A DNA stretch of 64,000 bases from Litsea cubeba (GCA_012931725.1 CM022947.1:23374004-23438003); one strand, 5' to 3'; positions 12,897-24,610 are shown, numbered from the stretch's first letter. The notes: a model not told the origin generated them from the letters alone. A program made the numbers and translations.

Positions 12897-12972
12897 CCTG
12901 GCTCGCTATAGCGAGCTGGGCTTCTGCCTGGAACTCACCAGGCAGTAGGCTGGCTCGCTATAGCGAGCTGGC
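12897..12972. repeat. paired perfect palindromes in the solo LTR
   Basis: GCTCGCTATAGCGAGC occurs at 12901-12916 and again at 12953-12968, each inside GG...TGG. Between them CTGCCTGG and CCAGGCAG form an 8-bp inverted repeat, so the block could form three hairpins. Confidence 0.85.
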
Positions 12973-13717
12973 CTGCTGTCCAGCCCGAGGAGAGGAGTTT
13001 TTCTCCTCTGTTTGCTACACTTCTTCCTCTCAATTGATTTTCCTTTCCCTCCCACTTCTTCTACATCAAATATATTACAATTTGGGCTTCTCCTTGCCAC
13101 ATCAAATCCATTAAAACAACCATACACTACATCATTCCTTCAAATTCCAAAAAAAAAAAAAATCAAATATGGACATAACCATTTCATTCATCAAATTACT
13201 AACAATCTGAAATATAAATAGCTGATCCAAAGATGATTAGTGAAAGGAAAAGAACCAAGATTTAATACTAAACAATAATTTAAAGAAGATTAAACACAAA
13301 CCATTGCTTAAACATTTCAAAGATAAAACCATATACCATAAGGGAAACATAAGATAGGATAGGAAATTCATGAAATTATTCATCTTAAACAATAATCATC
13401 ACATTAGCTGAATATTTTACTTGCCTCTAGCCAAGAATAGGGAACAAATAACTCCAAGAGCACCTCTCTAATAGCAAAGCCCCAAATCTTTTGGTGTTCC
13501 AAACAAGAAGAAGAGCTTGGAAGAGGGGTCTTCTCTAGCTCAAATCTATTGAAAAATACATCCTTGGAAAGCTTGGAAGGTGGGGAAGAAAGCTTGGAGA
13601 TCAAATCTCCATTTAGCATCCAAGAAGAAAAGATACATGAGGAGAGAGAGTGGCTGGAAAAGGGTTCCACCCACAGCTGGAATAGTTGCAGGAAATGGGA
13701 GAAGAAGAAGAGGGTTC

Positions 13718-13730
13718 AGCCCCTTTTATA
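13718..13730 (-). promoter_or_regulatory. TATA box of the solo LTR (reverse orientation)
   Basis: Minus-strand CTTTATAAAAGGGG. It lies a few hundred bases inside the LTR and is followed by a pyrimidine-rich leader. Confidence 0.5.
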
Positions 13731-15432
13731 AAGTGGGCAAGTGGGTCCCATGGGCCCCAATCTTACAAAGGCTGAAACTAACATTTGTGGGTCTCGAATG
13801 AGATCGACGAAGAAGACAAAAACGATCAGCGAAATTTCTACTTTCCAAAAATTCTATTTTCCCCGAACTCTGAAATTTTTGAAATTTATGAGCAGATTTA
13901 GTGAAAATGTCATTTTTGCTCATTTTTCTCAAAAAACGTAATTTCTGAGCATCAAATCAAAATGGTCAAAACATGAAAGTTGTTCAACTTAATGAGATGA
14001 GTCAAAATACACCAAATTTGGAATTTTTAGAAATCAAGAGTGATTTCTCATAAAAATACATTTTACAAAGGCCGGGTCAAACTAAAGTCAACGGTCTTCA
14101 AAATCTCCAAGGCTATGAAAAATCTAGTCAAACTCAAAGACAAAATCAAACCAACTCTAATCTTACTTAGAAAGCTAAACCACGATTAAAATAATACTAA
14201 ACAAAAGAACTAGGGGTCGGGGTCTTACATACATCCTCAGCAAATGAAAAACGACAGCCTCTTAATCCTGAAGACAATCTTCCAAACGAAGGCCCTTCTC
14301 AAGAAGCTCTCGAAGTTGGTAGAGGCACCCGCTCTGGCCGGGACTACCACAAAAATTACAACCAATCTTCCTTTACCTATGTAAATCATTCGGAAAAAGA
14401 TGTTGTAAGCGCCCCTAGTGGCAACAATGATGAACATGCAGGCCCTAAAGAAGCTTTCAAGTATGACTTGATTGAACACTTCAAGCACATACCTGCACGT
14501 CTGCACATCCTAGATTTATTGCGAATGTCTCCGCACACTCGTGATAATCTCATTTCAGAATTGCAAAAGCTGAATGAGGATGTCGACAAACATGCCCCGC
14601 AAGTCCTCCAAATTCAAATGGACTACCGCGTTAAAAACTCAGAAGCTTCCTTAAAGGGAAAAAAGAAAAAAACTGAGGGATCATGCATCGAATGCCTCTC
14701 GGTCCAAAAAGCAGCCAGTGCAACCATAGCCTTCACAAAGGAAGACCTCCTACTTGGCGAAACAAGGCATAACCGACCCTTGTACTTCACAGGGTACATC
14801 AAGGAAATGCCTATGCACAGAGTTCAGATCGACCCAGGTTCTGCACTCAACCTCATCTCCACTTCGGCTCTCGAAGAGTTGGGCATCCCACCCAGCAAAC
14901 TGAGCCACACATCTGTATCTATCTTTGGATACGATGGGAGTACTCAAAGGCCTATCGGCAAAATCAGGTTCAAGTTGCAGATCGGTGATCTTATCTCTGA
15001 GGTCACTGTGTATGCAATAAAAACCCCTTCATGCTACAACATCCTTCTCAGACGCCCCTGAATCCACGAGAATGATGTTGTCCCTTCAACTCTACATCAA
15101 TGCATCATGTTTGTTGGCGACGACGGCATGATACATCGAGTCTTTGCGGACAGAAAACCCTTCAAAGGTAAAGAAGTCTACTTCGTAGACTCACAGATGT
15201 ATGAAGGTGAAAAAGAAGAAGAGGAGAAGCACACAGCACCCTTTGCCGAAAATCTCCAGAAAGATAAAGGCAAAGCTCCTCAACAATCACTGGAAGAAAA
15301 CAAACCATCCGGTAAATCCGAAGAGAGCATTCAAACTCCCTTCATCATCTCCCTCAAACCTTCAAAGCCTTTGGTCATCACAACTAAAGTGAAGAAGCAA
15401 AGCAAAAGTCTGGGGGCAAATTTGTTGTCTCT

Positions 15433-16313
15433 TTGGTGTTTATCATGCAAGACACGGATTCGGATTCAGAGCCAGAAGACGGCACATCGTCAAGCCAAGC
15501 TGACACTCATCAAGTTCAGCATGCTCTTACACCAATGGAGACAACTTCTAACATAGAAGATCCTACGTCAGCTTCCTTCATTGTTCCAGCAACTTCAGCA
15601 AAGGAAAAACCGATCTTCTTCCATAGATCGGATGCTTCTTCATCAAACTCCATGCTTGAACCTTTCCAAAATGAAGGTATGCCTCAACTATCCTTATATA
15701 GTTCTGTGGCACAAGCTATTATGAAGAAAATGGGCTATGACACTCAAAACCCAGTCGATTTGGGAGAAGGATGCGGTATTCTCACGCCATTGGGGCCCGT
15801 CTTGACCAAAAGCCAGCTGGAAGATTGGAGACTCTACGGCTATGTAGAAAAGTCTTCACATGGGCTAGGGTACGATCCCGACACTCCTCTGAGACAGTTG
15901 ACACAAAGGTTTAAAAGTCAAATTTCTGACCAAGCCTCAACATCTCAAGTCCATGAAGACATTGATCTCCCTGGATATCTCTTCGATGAGTCACCTGACA
16001 AAGATCCAGGAAGCTCATCCAATTGGTACGATTTCTCTGACAATGAGGAGGAATTGTCCGATAACACAGACGTGTGGTCTTCTGACCCAGAAGAACCCTC
16101 ATCTCCAAAAGAAGTAGCCTACTTCGACATGGTTTCAACAGGCGATTGGGATCATCTCATAGCAAGCCTTGGGAAAATTGCCGATCAAGAAGACCCTTGG
16201 AAAGGAACAAAACCTTGTTCTGGAAATGCCCTTGAAACCCCAGAAGGTTTCGTAGAACTGGAAGGCTCCGAAAATATTGTGGAGGAACCACCTTCGATCC
16301 TTCGAACAGAAGA
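15433..16313 (+). pseudogene. Tat-A acidic spacer between protease and pol
   Basis: An open frame of ~290 codons, shifted one base relative to the protease frame. It is rich in Asp, Glu, Ser and Pro, with no catalytic motif. It contains a segment SLYSSVAQAIMKKMGYD...GEGCGILTPLGPVLTKSQ that looks like the conserved linker placed between protease and RT in this lineage. It stops being meaningful at about 16313, where integrase sequence begins directly, so the downstream RT has been deleted. Confidence 0.65.
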
Positions 16314-17212
16314 TCCTGCTTCCTACAGTGATTTCATGGCCTTTCGAAGCCTGGGGTATGGACATCATAGGTCATATTTCTGCCCCTTCAAGCAAAGGTC
16401 ATCGCTTCATCTTTGCCGCTACGGATTATTTCTCCAAGTGGTCAGAAGCATTTGCACTCAATGAAATGAAGACCTCATCAGTCCTTCAGTTCCTGCACAC
16501 CAACATCATTTGTCGTTTCGGCATACCTAAAAGATTCGTCCATGATAACGGATCACAATTTCGGGATCATCGATTCTATAGGTTCTGCGACAAATACAAA
16601 AGCCAAAGCCGTCCTTCGACTCCATACAATCCGGCAGCAAATGGATTAGCAGAAGCTTTCAACAAGACACTCTGTAAAATCCTCAAAAAAAATAGTCTAT
16701 AGTCACAAAAGAGACTGGAGCGACAAACTGTCTGAAGCTTTGTGGGCCTATTGAACCACCGTTCGAGGACCAACCCATAGCACACCATTCTCCTTGGTCT
16801 ATGGATGCGAAGTTGTCGTACCCTTGGAAGTACAAATTCCTTCTTTGATGGTACCCTTGCAAAATGACATGATTCAAGAAAGCAATGTCAAATTGCAACT
16901 CCATGAGCTGGACAATCTCGATGAGAGACGGCTTGAAGCTCGGCAAAGCATTGAACTTTACCAAGCATGCATGGTAGGATCTTTCGACAAAAGGTCAGGC
17001 AACACGCCTACAAAAAGGGTGACTTGGTTCTTACAGTAAAAAGACTAATGGTCTTCGCTCACAAGTCCGAAGGCAAATTTGAGCCAAAATGGGAGGGACC
17101 CTACGTCATCGATAAGGTTTTCTCCAATGGCGCATACGCACTCCTAAACATGGAGGGTGATAGATGTATGCTGCCCATCAACGGCAAGTTCTTAAAATGG
17201 TACTACCCTTGA
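16314..17212 (+). pseudogene. Tat-A integrase (core and C-terminal domain)
   Basis: Begins at LPTVISWPFEAWGMDIIG, with no zinc-binding N-terminal domain left. All three acidic positions of the DDE core can be seen: the Asp in GMDIIG, the Asp in VHDNGSQF and the Glu in NGLAEAFNKTL. TAG stops lie at 16700 and near 16754, and a frameshift lies near 16970. The C-terminus is typical of non-chromodomain Ty3 elements (YKKGDLVLTVKR, KFEPKWEGPYVIDKV, GKFLKWYYP) and ends at 17212. It would have inserted element cDNA into the genome. It is inactive. Confidence 0.87.
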
Positions 17213-17600
17213 AGACTTACCCAACTGGGTATGAGCAATGCCTGTACGGCCAAAATCGGTTTCCAGGTACACGCTCGTTAAACCCAATCTTTTTAGAATT
17301 TTCATCACAAATGTTGAAATTTCTAGAAATTCAAACAATGCTTACTTTCATCGTTTGATTGTTCAAGAATCCAAGTTTAGGAACATTTTCCTAATTTGAC
17401 CAAAATTTTCAACCCTTGAACCCAAAATTCATGGTTTGAAACAAAATCCGGATTCAGGGATTTCCACCCTAGTCCACCCTACCTTTTACCGCCTAAATGG
17501 TTTTAGGTCAAAACTTATGACCCTCGTGTCTTTAAATAAAAAAAATGTTTTTTTCAAAAACCGCGGGAAAGTGACGCTTAGTCGATACTCGCACAAATCG
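17213..17600 (+). other. Tat-A sequence between integrase and the repeat arrays
   Basis: Non-coding, AT-rich. No ORF with family features. Confidence 0.4.
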
Positions 17601-18150
17601 GAAGCATGCGAACCACGTTCAACACTTCCAAAATCACAGGGAATCGACATTTCGTCGATACTTGCAAAATCCAAAACCGTGGAGATGCAACATTTCAGTT
17701 GATATCCACAACCTAAATTTCAAAGGTTCGAAAAAACCGAGAAACCGTGGAGAAGCAACATCTTAGTTGATATCCACAACCCAAATTTCAAAGGTTCGAA
17801 AAAACCTAAAAATCGTGGAGATGCAACATTTTAGTCGATATCCACAACCCAAATTTCAAAGGTTCGAAAAAACCAAGAAATCATGGAGACGCAACATTTC
17901 AGTTGATATCCATAACCCAAAGGTTCGAGAAAACCACAAATTTCAAAAAATCGTGGGGAAACGACATCAAGTCAGTACCCGCAAAACCAAAATTTTTTGA
18001 AAAGCAAGGATGCGACATTCCATCGATACTTGCACCCAAATCCGCGAGGATGCGACATTCCATCGATACTCGCAACCGAATAATGATGCGACATTCTATC
18101 GATACTTGCAAGACCATTCAGCAGGGAGGCGAATTTTAGTCGATACTTGC
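17601..18150. repeat. Tat-A tandem arrays: ~68-bp and ~45-bp units
   Basis: From 17670 to 17935 about four ~68-bp units share GTGGAGATGCAACATTT...GATATCCACAACC...CAAAGGTTCGAAAAAACC. From 17945 to 18150 shorter units repeat GATGCGACATTC(C/T)ATCGATACT(C/T)GCA. Both types share a (G/C)AACATT/GACATT...TCGATA(C/T) core, so one is probably derived from the other. Confidence 0.8.
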
Positions 18151-18164
18151 ATTTTTGAAAACCA

Positions 18165-18460
18165 AAACCGGCTATAGATTCCACCAAAATAGGCTATAAA
18201 TGCCGCCAAAATCGGCTATAAATGCCACCAAAACCGGCTATAGATGCCACAAAAATAGGCTATAAATGCCACAAACCGGCTATCAATGCCACCAAACTGG
18301 CTATCAATGCCACAAAACAAAACCGGCTATCAATACCACAAACCAAAAACTTGGCTTTAAAAAAAAAACAACCCGGCTATTAATGCCACAAACTCGGCTA
18401 TCAATGCCACAAAACTGGCTTCCATGCCACAAACAAAAATCTAGCTGCCATGCCAAAACA
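18165..18460. repeat. Tat-A tandem array, ~26-30-bp units CGGCTATAAATGCC
   Basis: About a dozen copies of (C/T)CGGCTAT(A/C)(A/G)ATGCCACCAAAA. Two further copies occur inside the 3' LTR at about 27057-27105. Confidence 0.85.
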
Positions 18461-18479
18461 ATCATTTGACAAAAGATTT

Positions 18480-18960
18480 TCACAAAATGACGAGCTTTTG
18501 ATCAAATCCCATTTAACAATACTTTCATCACAAAAGAATTAAGTGAGCGTAGGGAAAAAAAAAAGGCATCCCATTTAGCAATTACTTTCATCACAAAAAG
18601 ATTTAAGTGAGCGTAGGGAAAACAAAAAAAAAGGGCATCCCATTTAGCAATTACTTTTATCACAAAAAGATTTAAGTGAGCGCATCCCATTTAGCTATTA
18701 CTTTTATCACAAAAAGATTTAAGTGAGCGTAGGGAAAGCAAATAAAAAGAGTACCAAAAAAATACATGCGGTACAAAAAAAAAAAGAAAGTGTTCACAAG
18801 CACTACAAAAAAACAAAAAAAAAGAGTACCATAAAAATACATGCGGTACCAAAAACAAAAAGAAAGTGTTCATAAGCACTACAAAAAACAAAACAAAAAA
18901 GAGTACCAAAAAATACATGTGCTACCAAAAAAAAAGTGTACAAAAAAAATATACATGTGG
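18480..18960. repeat. Tat-A tandem arrays with poly-A spacers
   Basis: 18500-18745 holds four units of AAGATTTAAGTGAGCG...CATCCCATTTAGC(A/T)ATTACTTT. 18745-18950 holds three units of GAGTACCAAAAAAATACATG...GAAAGTGTTCA(C/T)AAGCACTAC. They directly precede the 3' end of the antisense PMD gene. Confidence 0.8.
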
Positions 18961-18994
18961 AAGAAGGATAGTTTCTGTTACAAAAATCAGGAGC

Positions 18995-21900
18995 TTAATC
19001 AAAAATGGTTCCCAGCCAAAATTTTAGCTCCTCAAGCAAACTTTTGGCCTCAGCCGTCAGAGTTTCCAAGGCACGCTTCTTCAGAAACTTGCCATGAGAT
19101 GCTGGAGAAGGCTGCAACCCTTCTTTCACACTGGAAAGCTTATCTCGAGCAGTTTGCCATTGTCTGTCCTCTTGAAACTTCCTTTCAAGGACTCGATCAG
19201 CATCTGCAACCAGGCGAATCAGAGCACTCTCTCTATCTCGAGCCTCTGTTATTGTAGCCCACTTAGCATCGACTTGCGCATTCAGATGCTCAAGACATTT
19301 CTTAGCCTCATCGACCTCCCTATCAAGGATGTTAAGGTCATGTGTCAAGCCAATGATGGCTAGCTCTTCTAAGTTCATTTCTCGGACTATCTGCTTTCTG
19401 CTTTGTGTAGCCTCATTCAGGTCAGACTTAGCCTTATCAGCAGGATCCAGGAACATCTCCTTGAAGAACTGGTCATCAGCAAAACCTATGGTCTCAAACC
19501 ACTTGTCACCCAGCGCAATGATCCTATCAACGATCGTCTTGGCACCTGTGACATCCAGACCAGCCTCTTCGGCATCACCGAGAATCTCCTGCACATGCTA
19601 GATCATGCCAAATCCGGCATCCAAGTGTCCAGCAAGAAGAGTCTCAATCCAAGAGCTCAGAACCCGCACCACCACCTTCTTCGCAAAAAGAAGAGATGGC
19701 CCAGCTAAGGATTCGCCCCGCTCCGTCGGTCGGCTGCTCATGTCATGCCCCGTTGGAAGAGGAACAAAAGAACTCTTTCCAGTCGGAGCTGCTGGAGAAG
19801 GAATCTCAGCATGAGGTATCTCCTCAACAGTGTCAAGGCTGGTCCTAAGAGTCTCTACCTCCGGATCAACCTCCGGCATCCCTTGCTCCGGTTCTGAAAG
19901 AAGCGACGGACTCTCCTCTGTCACATCATAACCTGCCAAAGAAACACAAAAAGGTATGAATATGATCCTGTTTGAAAATCATTATCAGGGTTATTACTAC
20001 AAAATACCTTCTTCGACGACTGGCAGAACACTCTCTTCCTCCATGAACTCATCGGAAGCATCGTCAACATTTGCGTCCATCGATGGTTCAAAGTCATCGG
20101 AATCCTGTGGCAAGTCGGCTAAAAAAAATGTGTGTCAGCAAACCAAGTCACAGACAAAAAAAAAAGCAAAAGAAGTCATACCAATTGGAGATTCTGGATT
20201 CACTCCAGAGTCCCTCGGTTATTCTTCAGGTGCCCCGACAGGATCCGTCACCACCTCTTCGGCAGGAACCTCAGGCATCGCCAAGTCTTCATCATCTGCT
20301 AAAAAAAATAAAAATAATAGAGCAGCAGGGGGAGAAAGCAAATCAGAACATGGAAAAATCCCATGAAAAGAAATGGAAAGAGAAAGAGGAAGAATCATAC
20401 CTTCACCTATGGTCTCTTATTCTCGGTTTCTCTTTTCTGGAGGCTCGTCAGCATTCCCTTGGACCTCCTCATTGATAGTAAGAGGGAATTCTATGTCAGG
20501 AGAGTCCTCATGTTGCCCCTTACTGCGATGATGACCCCTCTTCCTCTTACTTCGGCAGGCTCGCTTCTTAGAAGAACCTGCCCCGCTGTCAGAGTCAGGT
20601 TTCCCATTTGACTCCTCACTGGATGGTCTACTCTTGCCAGTAGACTCCACGAAAGTTTGCCTCTGCGCCGCTTGCATCCAAGCATCAAGTTCAGCTTCCT
20701 CCTGTTCTAGCCGCTCTAAAGCCTCATCAGGTATTTCTCGAACAGCTTCAGAACCAATGACTTCCTGGTCACCGAAAAAGCCTATCTTGTGCTTCTCTCC
20801 AGAAAGGAAGGCCCAAACTTCCTCTCGCCGGACGCCATCCGACTTTCGAAGGCCCTTTCCAGATGATAGCTTCACATCAAGCTCCTCCTTGGAAGCCCCC
20901 GATATGCAGAAAAGCTCTCCGCGAACCACTTCACAAAGCCGGCAGTCCGGGAAGTCGGCAACATAGGATAAGAGATCATGGCAGTAGTGTCTTCAGCACT
21001 ATAGAAAGCCCATGCGTTTCTCCCATCCTGCAAACCTCCAAAGCGCTTAACCATGCTTGAAGGCGCTCCAACAACGCCTTCAGAAAAGCCTAACTACAGA
21101 GCAAACCAAGAAGGTACATACGGCTGGATGTCAACAAAAAGATGTCTATGGTACACCATTGTGCCGACACATATGCTGAAAAGCCACTCCTTTTCTGCAT
21201 TTGTCAAGGAGTAATGCCTTCCCGACCCTGCCCTGGTAGAATCGCGGGAGGCACCAAAATCAAAAGCCTTCTTTCGTAACTCCGGAGAAAGCTTCACTGA
21301 AGACTGCCCCATCTCGACGTCCCTGAACCGTCGGATCCTCATGCGGGCAAACAAAAGTGATTCGGACACAGCTTTACCCTTAGCCAGTCGAATCATCAGA
21401 GGATCATCATCCTGTGCATCACTCAGCCGGTGGAAGCTAGGACAGTGGTATACAAACCACGAATAGAAGATATGGGCTGAAAATACCCTGTTCATGGGGA
21501 GCCCAAGCCGAACCAAAAAAGCAGCAGCCTGTAGTTCGGTACACAAGTAGGAGTAAAGAGCTGGCACCAAAGCAAGCTGCTCTCCAAACGCCATCTGACA
21601 AGCTGGAAAAATACAATGCGGCCTGATGTGCGTTCCATCTGCTCCAGCAAAAATAGCCTCACCAAGCCAACAAGTGAGGTAAACAGGGAGATCTCTCCAC
21701 AGTGCAATGTCAGGACATATGACATTTGTACTCGCGAAGAAATCTCTCAACTCTTTTTGCATAGCCAAAATCTTCTTCGAACTTGGATCCTGAGCCCTGG
21801 CTTCCCGGGTCGCACTATCAGAAGACTCTCTGTTATAAAAAAGAGTTGGGGAACGAAGAGCCAGAACTCTTCCGACTACTGGATCTAACTTTCAAGCCCT

Positions 21901-23633
21901 CCTTCTCCTTCAAAAAATCATAGAAGGCAACAAGCTGAAAGTACAGAAGCCTGAACTCCTCAGACTGCTCCTCAAGGATGTTGTCGATTGGCATAAACTC
22001 CTTATAGAGTCTGCCAAGGATGGGCAATCCAGTAATGGCACTCAGCTCCTTCAAAGAGAAACCAATCTCACCATTCATCACAACGAAGGTATTGGTTTGT
22101 GGAAGGAATGACTCCAACATAGCCATGAAGGCCTCGTCGGAAAAGATCACGGTCTCCCTAAAGGCGCGGACCGCTTCAAAAATCCCGGCTTCCTTCAAAA
22201 CGGCGCCACCAATCAGCAGGACGCGATCAGTCCACGACTTCCACTTGGAGTCAGCATAGAAACGGCCCCGAAGTCGAAAAGGCTTCACCCAATTGCTGCC
22301 ATCACCGCTGAAAATGCCCAGGCCCACCGGTCCCAAATCGACCGACGGATAATCAGAGCCCTGGTAGCCGCTGGCCAGCATCAACATGTCCATGTCAGCA
22401 GGCGACTTCTCCGCATATCCAGGAGAACCGCCAACAAAAACCCTGGTCTTGATTACATTTGTCTTTCTCACCCAGATTGGAGGATCTTCCCTCTTAGGGC
22501 ACGTGGGGGCAAGGCTCATGATCGAGACGGTGCGATCAAACGTCGACCGGGTAGCAACAGTCTTTTTCTTACCATCTGCTGTGAAAGAGAACTGAAAACA
22601 TCTTATCTGGTATGTCACGTCATCAGGAACTGTATCACCAAAGAAGAAGGTAGGCTTGGGCAAAACCCTCTGATCGTCGATCATCTAAGGACGGTTGCTT
22701 ACCATGATCTTAAAAAATTTCTCTCCCTTGAGAGCGATCAGTTGCTGCCTCATCTCATCTTTATTGAGAGAGTCACACTCTTCCAGGCTTCTCTCAACAT
22801 ACTGAACCTTCTCCCAAGCCTGCTGAACGGCCGGATTAGAAGATCTAGCAGATTGACGAGGTACGCTTGTAGCAGGCTCTTTGCCCTTGTTCGTTCTAGA
22901 GGAACCACCTGCAAAGGATGGAAAAGAAAAAGATCAATCATCAAAATGACAGAATTTCGCGAACGAACAAAAAAAATCTGGCGAAATCTTGACATGATGC
23001 CGGGGCAATTCCGAAGAAAAGGAACTATCCCGAAAGAAATAGAAAGCTTGAAGATGGGCACAACATTGCTGCGAGCTCCGAAACTCCAAACTTTCGAAAC
23101 CTCAAAGTCTCTGCAAAATCAGGAAGGGCTCAACATCGCTTCGAGCTCCAAATTCCCAAATTTGCAAAAAAACTTTCAGGCATGCTATCACATCATGCTA
23201 CAAATTCAATTTACAAAAGAATACATGCATGAACATCTTGGTTTGCCAAAAAGCATTATCATGATGAGCAAAAAAAAAAGAAAATAAAGAAACTTTCTCA
23301 AAAAAAAAAAGGAGAAAGAAAAGAAGAAAAAGAAAACTTTCTCCAAAAAAAAAGAGGAAAATAAAAAAAAAGGATCAGCAAAAAAAAGGGTGGGCTGGCC
23401 CACAAGCCATGTGGCCGTACGGCCAGATCCGTACGGATCTGTCCGTACGGCCCACAAAAGAAACAAAAAAAAAAACGTGCGAAAAAAAAGCATGAGAAAA
23501 AAAAAAAAGAAAACACGTGTAAAAAAAATAAAAAACACGTGGAAAAGAAAAAAAAAGAAAAGAAAGAACCTTTTTTTTCATCCTACTTTATACAATGGAG
23601 TTTTCTTGAAAAAGAGAACTTACTTGAAGCCAT
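18995..23633 (-). pseudogene. antisense five-exon plant mobile domain gene of Tat-A
   Basis: Minus-strand exons fit 23633-23624, 22908-20401, 20298-20182, 20118-20008 and 19932-18995. Each joins in phase 1 across GT-AG introns; exon 1 to 2 gives MASSGSSRTNKGKEP. Exon 2 holds a plant mobile domain (PMD-C type): SWTDRVLLIGGAVLKEAGIF, TNTFVVMNGEIGFSL, GLPILGRLYKEF and HIRPHCIFPACQMAFGEQ. Basic and acidic linkers follow, and exon 5 ends in a Leu/Glu/Lys-rich predicted coiled coil. Lesions are in-frame stops at about 22685, 21094, 20417, 20224 and 19598, and single-base frameshifts in an A/T6 run (~21840) and a G5 run (~20910). Its host-gene-like form points to capture by the retrotransposon. Molecular function is unknown. 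Confidence 0.82.
22909..23623 (-). other. first intron of the antisense PMD gene
   Basis: A 715-bp intron with donor GTAAGT and acceptor TTGCAG. It contains long A-rich stretches and a CCGTACGGCC...GTACGG inverted-repeat cluster at about 23405-23452. The plus-strand lysine-rich frames here are poly-A artefacts. Confidence 0.7.
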
Positions 23634-23755
23634 TGATGGAGAAGAAGAAGAAAAGTCCTAAAGATCTTGAAGAAGAATAACTCTTGGTCTTGAAGCCCTC
23701 TTGAGATTGTTGCAAAATAAAACAATAAGAACAAGAGATCCAGCCTCCTCCTTGG

Positions 23756-23762
23756 TTTTATA
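23756..23762 (-). promoter_or_regulatory. TATA box of the antisense PMD gene
   Basis: Minus-strand TCTATAAAACC about 125 bases upstream of the ATG. It fits a separate promoter inside the retrotransposon, firing against gag-pol. Confidence 0.55.
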
Positions 23763-23829
23763 GAAGAAAGCAAACCAAAGAAGGAAAGAAGAAAGAGGTA
23801 AGTGTTACTATTTAGTAACCTTACCAAAA

Positions 23830-24060
23830 GAAATAAATTAAAAAGATTCTTTCCCAAAAGAAAGATATCTTGAGGGATTCTCTCCTAAAAAGAAATCAGT
23901 GAGAGATTTTCTCCCAAAAGATAGGAGATTTGAGATATTCTCTCCCAAAGGAAGATATCTTGAGATCTTCTCGCCCAAAATAAAGGGAACATGAGAGATT
24001 CTCTCTAAGTAAAGATATTCTTAGATATTCTCTATCCAAATAAAATATTTTTAGATATTA
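23830..24060. repeat. degenerate ~40-60-bp repeats (TCTCCC-AAAG-AGATATC)
   Basis: Repeated words (T/G)AGA(G/T)ATTCTCTCCCAAA(A/G)GA. About five loose copies. Confidence 0.6.
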
Positions 24061-24349
24061 TTTACAAAAATGACACCATATGAGATCTAAGCCATTTCAA
24101 AAGCTTAAGGTCCCATGGGTTAGCCCATATGAGTCAGGTTTGACCACCTAGGCACAAAAAAAAAAAAAAATTGGGCTTTTAGTCAAAGAGAAATCCCTCT
24201 TACCAAGAGCATACAAAAATGGTTCCATGCCTCTTTTGAGTTGATTGGACCTTACAAAAAAGAATTCCAAGCCCCATGAGCTTCCAAAAATCAAACCATC
24301 CAACCTCATATACCAAATTGAGCCAAAATCTTGAAATTAACATTCCACA

Positions 24350-24610
24350 AAAATCAAAACCAAATCCTGGTCCCTTAACTTGCCACATGCAGCTTGTTAG
24401 GTCACGAGACCAAAACTAAAAAATCAAAACCTGATCCCCTAACTTGCCACATACAGCCTGTTAGGTCACAAGATCAAAATAAAAATTGACCCCCAACATT
24501 CCACATACAGCTTGTTGGGTCACACGGTCAAAACCAAACCCGACCCCCTAACCTGCCACATACAACTTGTTATGTCACAAGGTCAAAATCCAAATCCACA
24601 TCCCAGATGT
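24350..24610. repeat. ~60-bp minisatellite, four copies, upstream of the 3' LTR
   Basis: Each copy reads CCCC(T/C)AAC(T/C)TGCCACATACA(G)CTTGTTAGGTCACAAG(G/A)TCAAAA with small changes. It ends about 200 bp before the purine tract. Confidence 0.8.

Larger units (their letters stand above)
10932..14229 (-). mobile_element. solo LTR (~3.3 kb) inserted in Tat-A
   Basis: The plus-strand edges are TGTCACACCCCGA and TCGGGGTCTTACA, which form a short imperfect TG...CA inverted pair. Flanks are TAAAT (10927-10931) and TACAT (14230-14234), a 5-bp target duplication with one change. Excision of the element plus one duplicate restores the host reading frame. No protein domains are present. A TATA box on the minus strand at about 13718-13730 (CTTTATAAAAGGGG) fits an LTR promoter read right to left. 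Long LTRs of this kind suit a Tat/Ogre-type element whose body was lost by LTR-LTR recombination. Confidence 0.75.
9659..15430 (+). pseudogene. Tat-A gag-protease linker and aspartic protease, split by a solo LTR
   Basis: After the gag stop the same frame continues through an acidic, Ser/Thr-rich linker with stops at about 9839 (TGA) and 10532 (TAG). It reaches 10931, where the solo LTR intervenes. Removing 10932-14234 restores the frame exactly, joining AADK to SSANEKRQ, and leads into FKYDLIEHFKHIPARLH. The protease lies at about 14800-15060, with active-site region VQIDPGSALNLI and the flap-distal YNILLRRP. The next codon, usually Trp of a PWIHE motif, is TGA at 15059, followed by IHENDVVPSTLHQC. 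A frameshift lies near 15430. The enzyme would process the Gag-Pol polyprotein. Confidence 0.82.

Noticed and set aside
16277..16464. Continuous ORF joining the acidic spacer to SYSDFMAFRSLGYGHH...
   Set aside because: The out-of-frame tail is a chance read of integrase DNA. The true integrase frame starts at LPTVISWPFEAWG.
22685..22702. An 18-bp 'intron' GTAAGC...TTAG just upstream of the long PMD frame
   Set aside because: Far too short for a plant intron. The frame is continuous with one TAG, so a nonsense mutation is the simpler reading.
23206..23680. Phe-rich or Lys-rich ORFs near 23.2-23.7 kb
   Set aside because: Translation of poly-A/poly-T runs inside the first intron of the antisense PMD gene.
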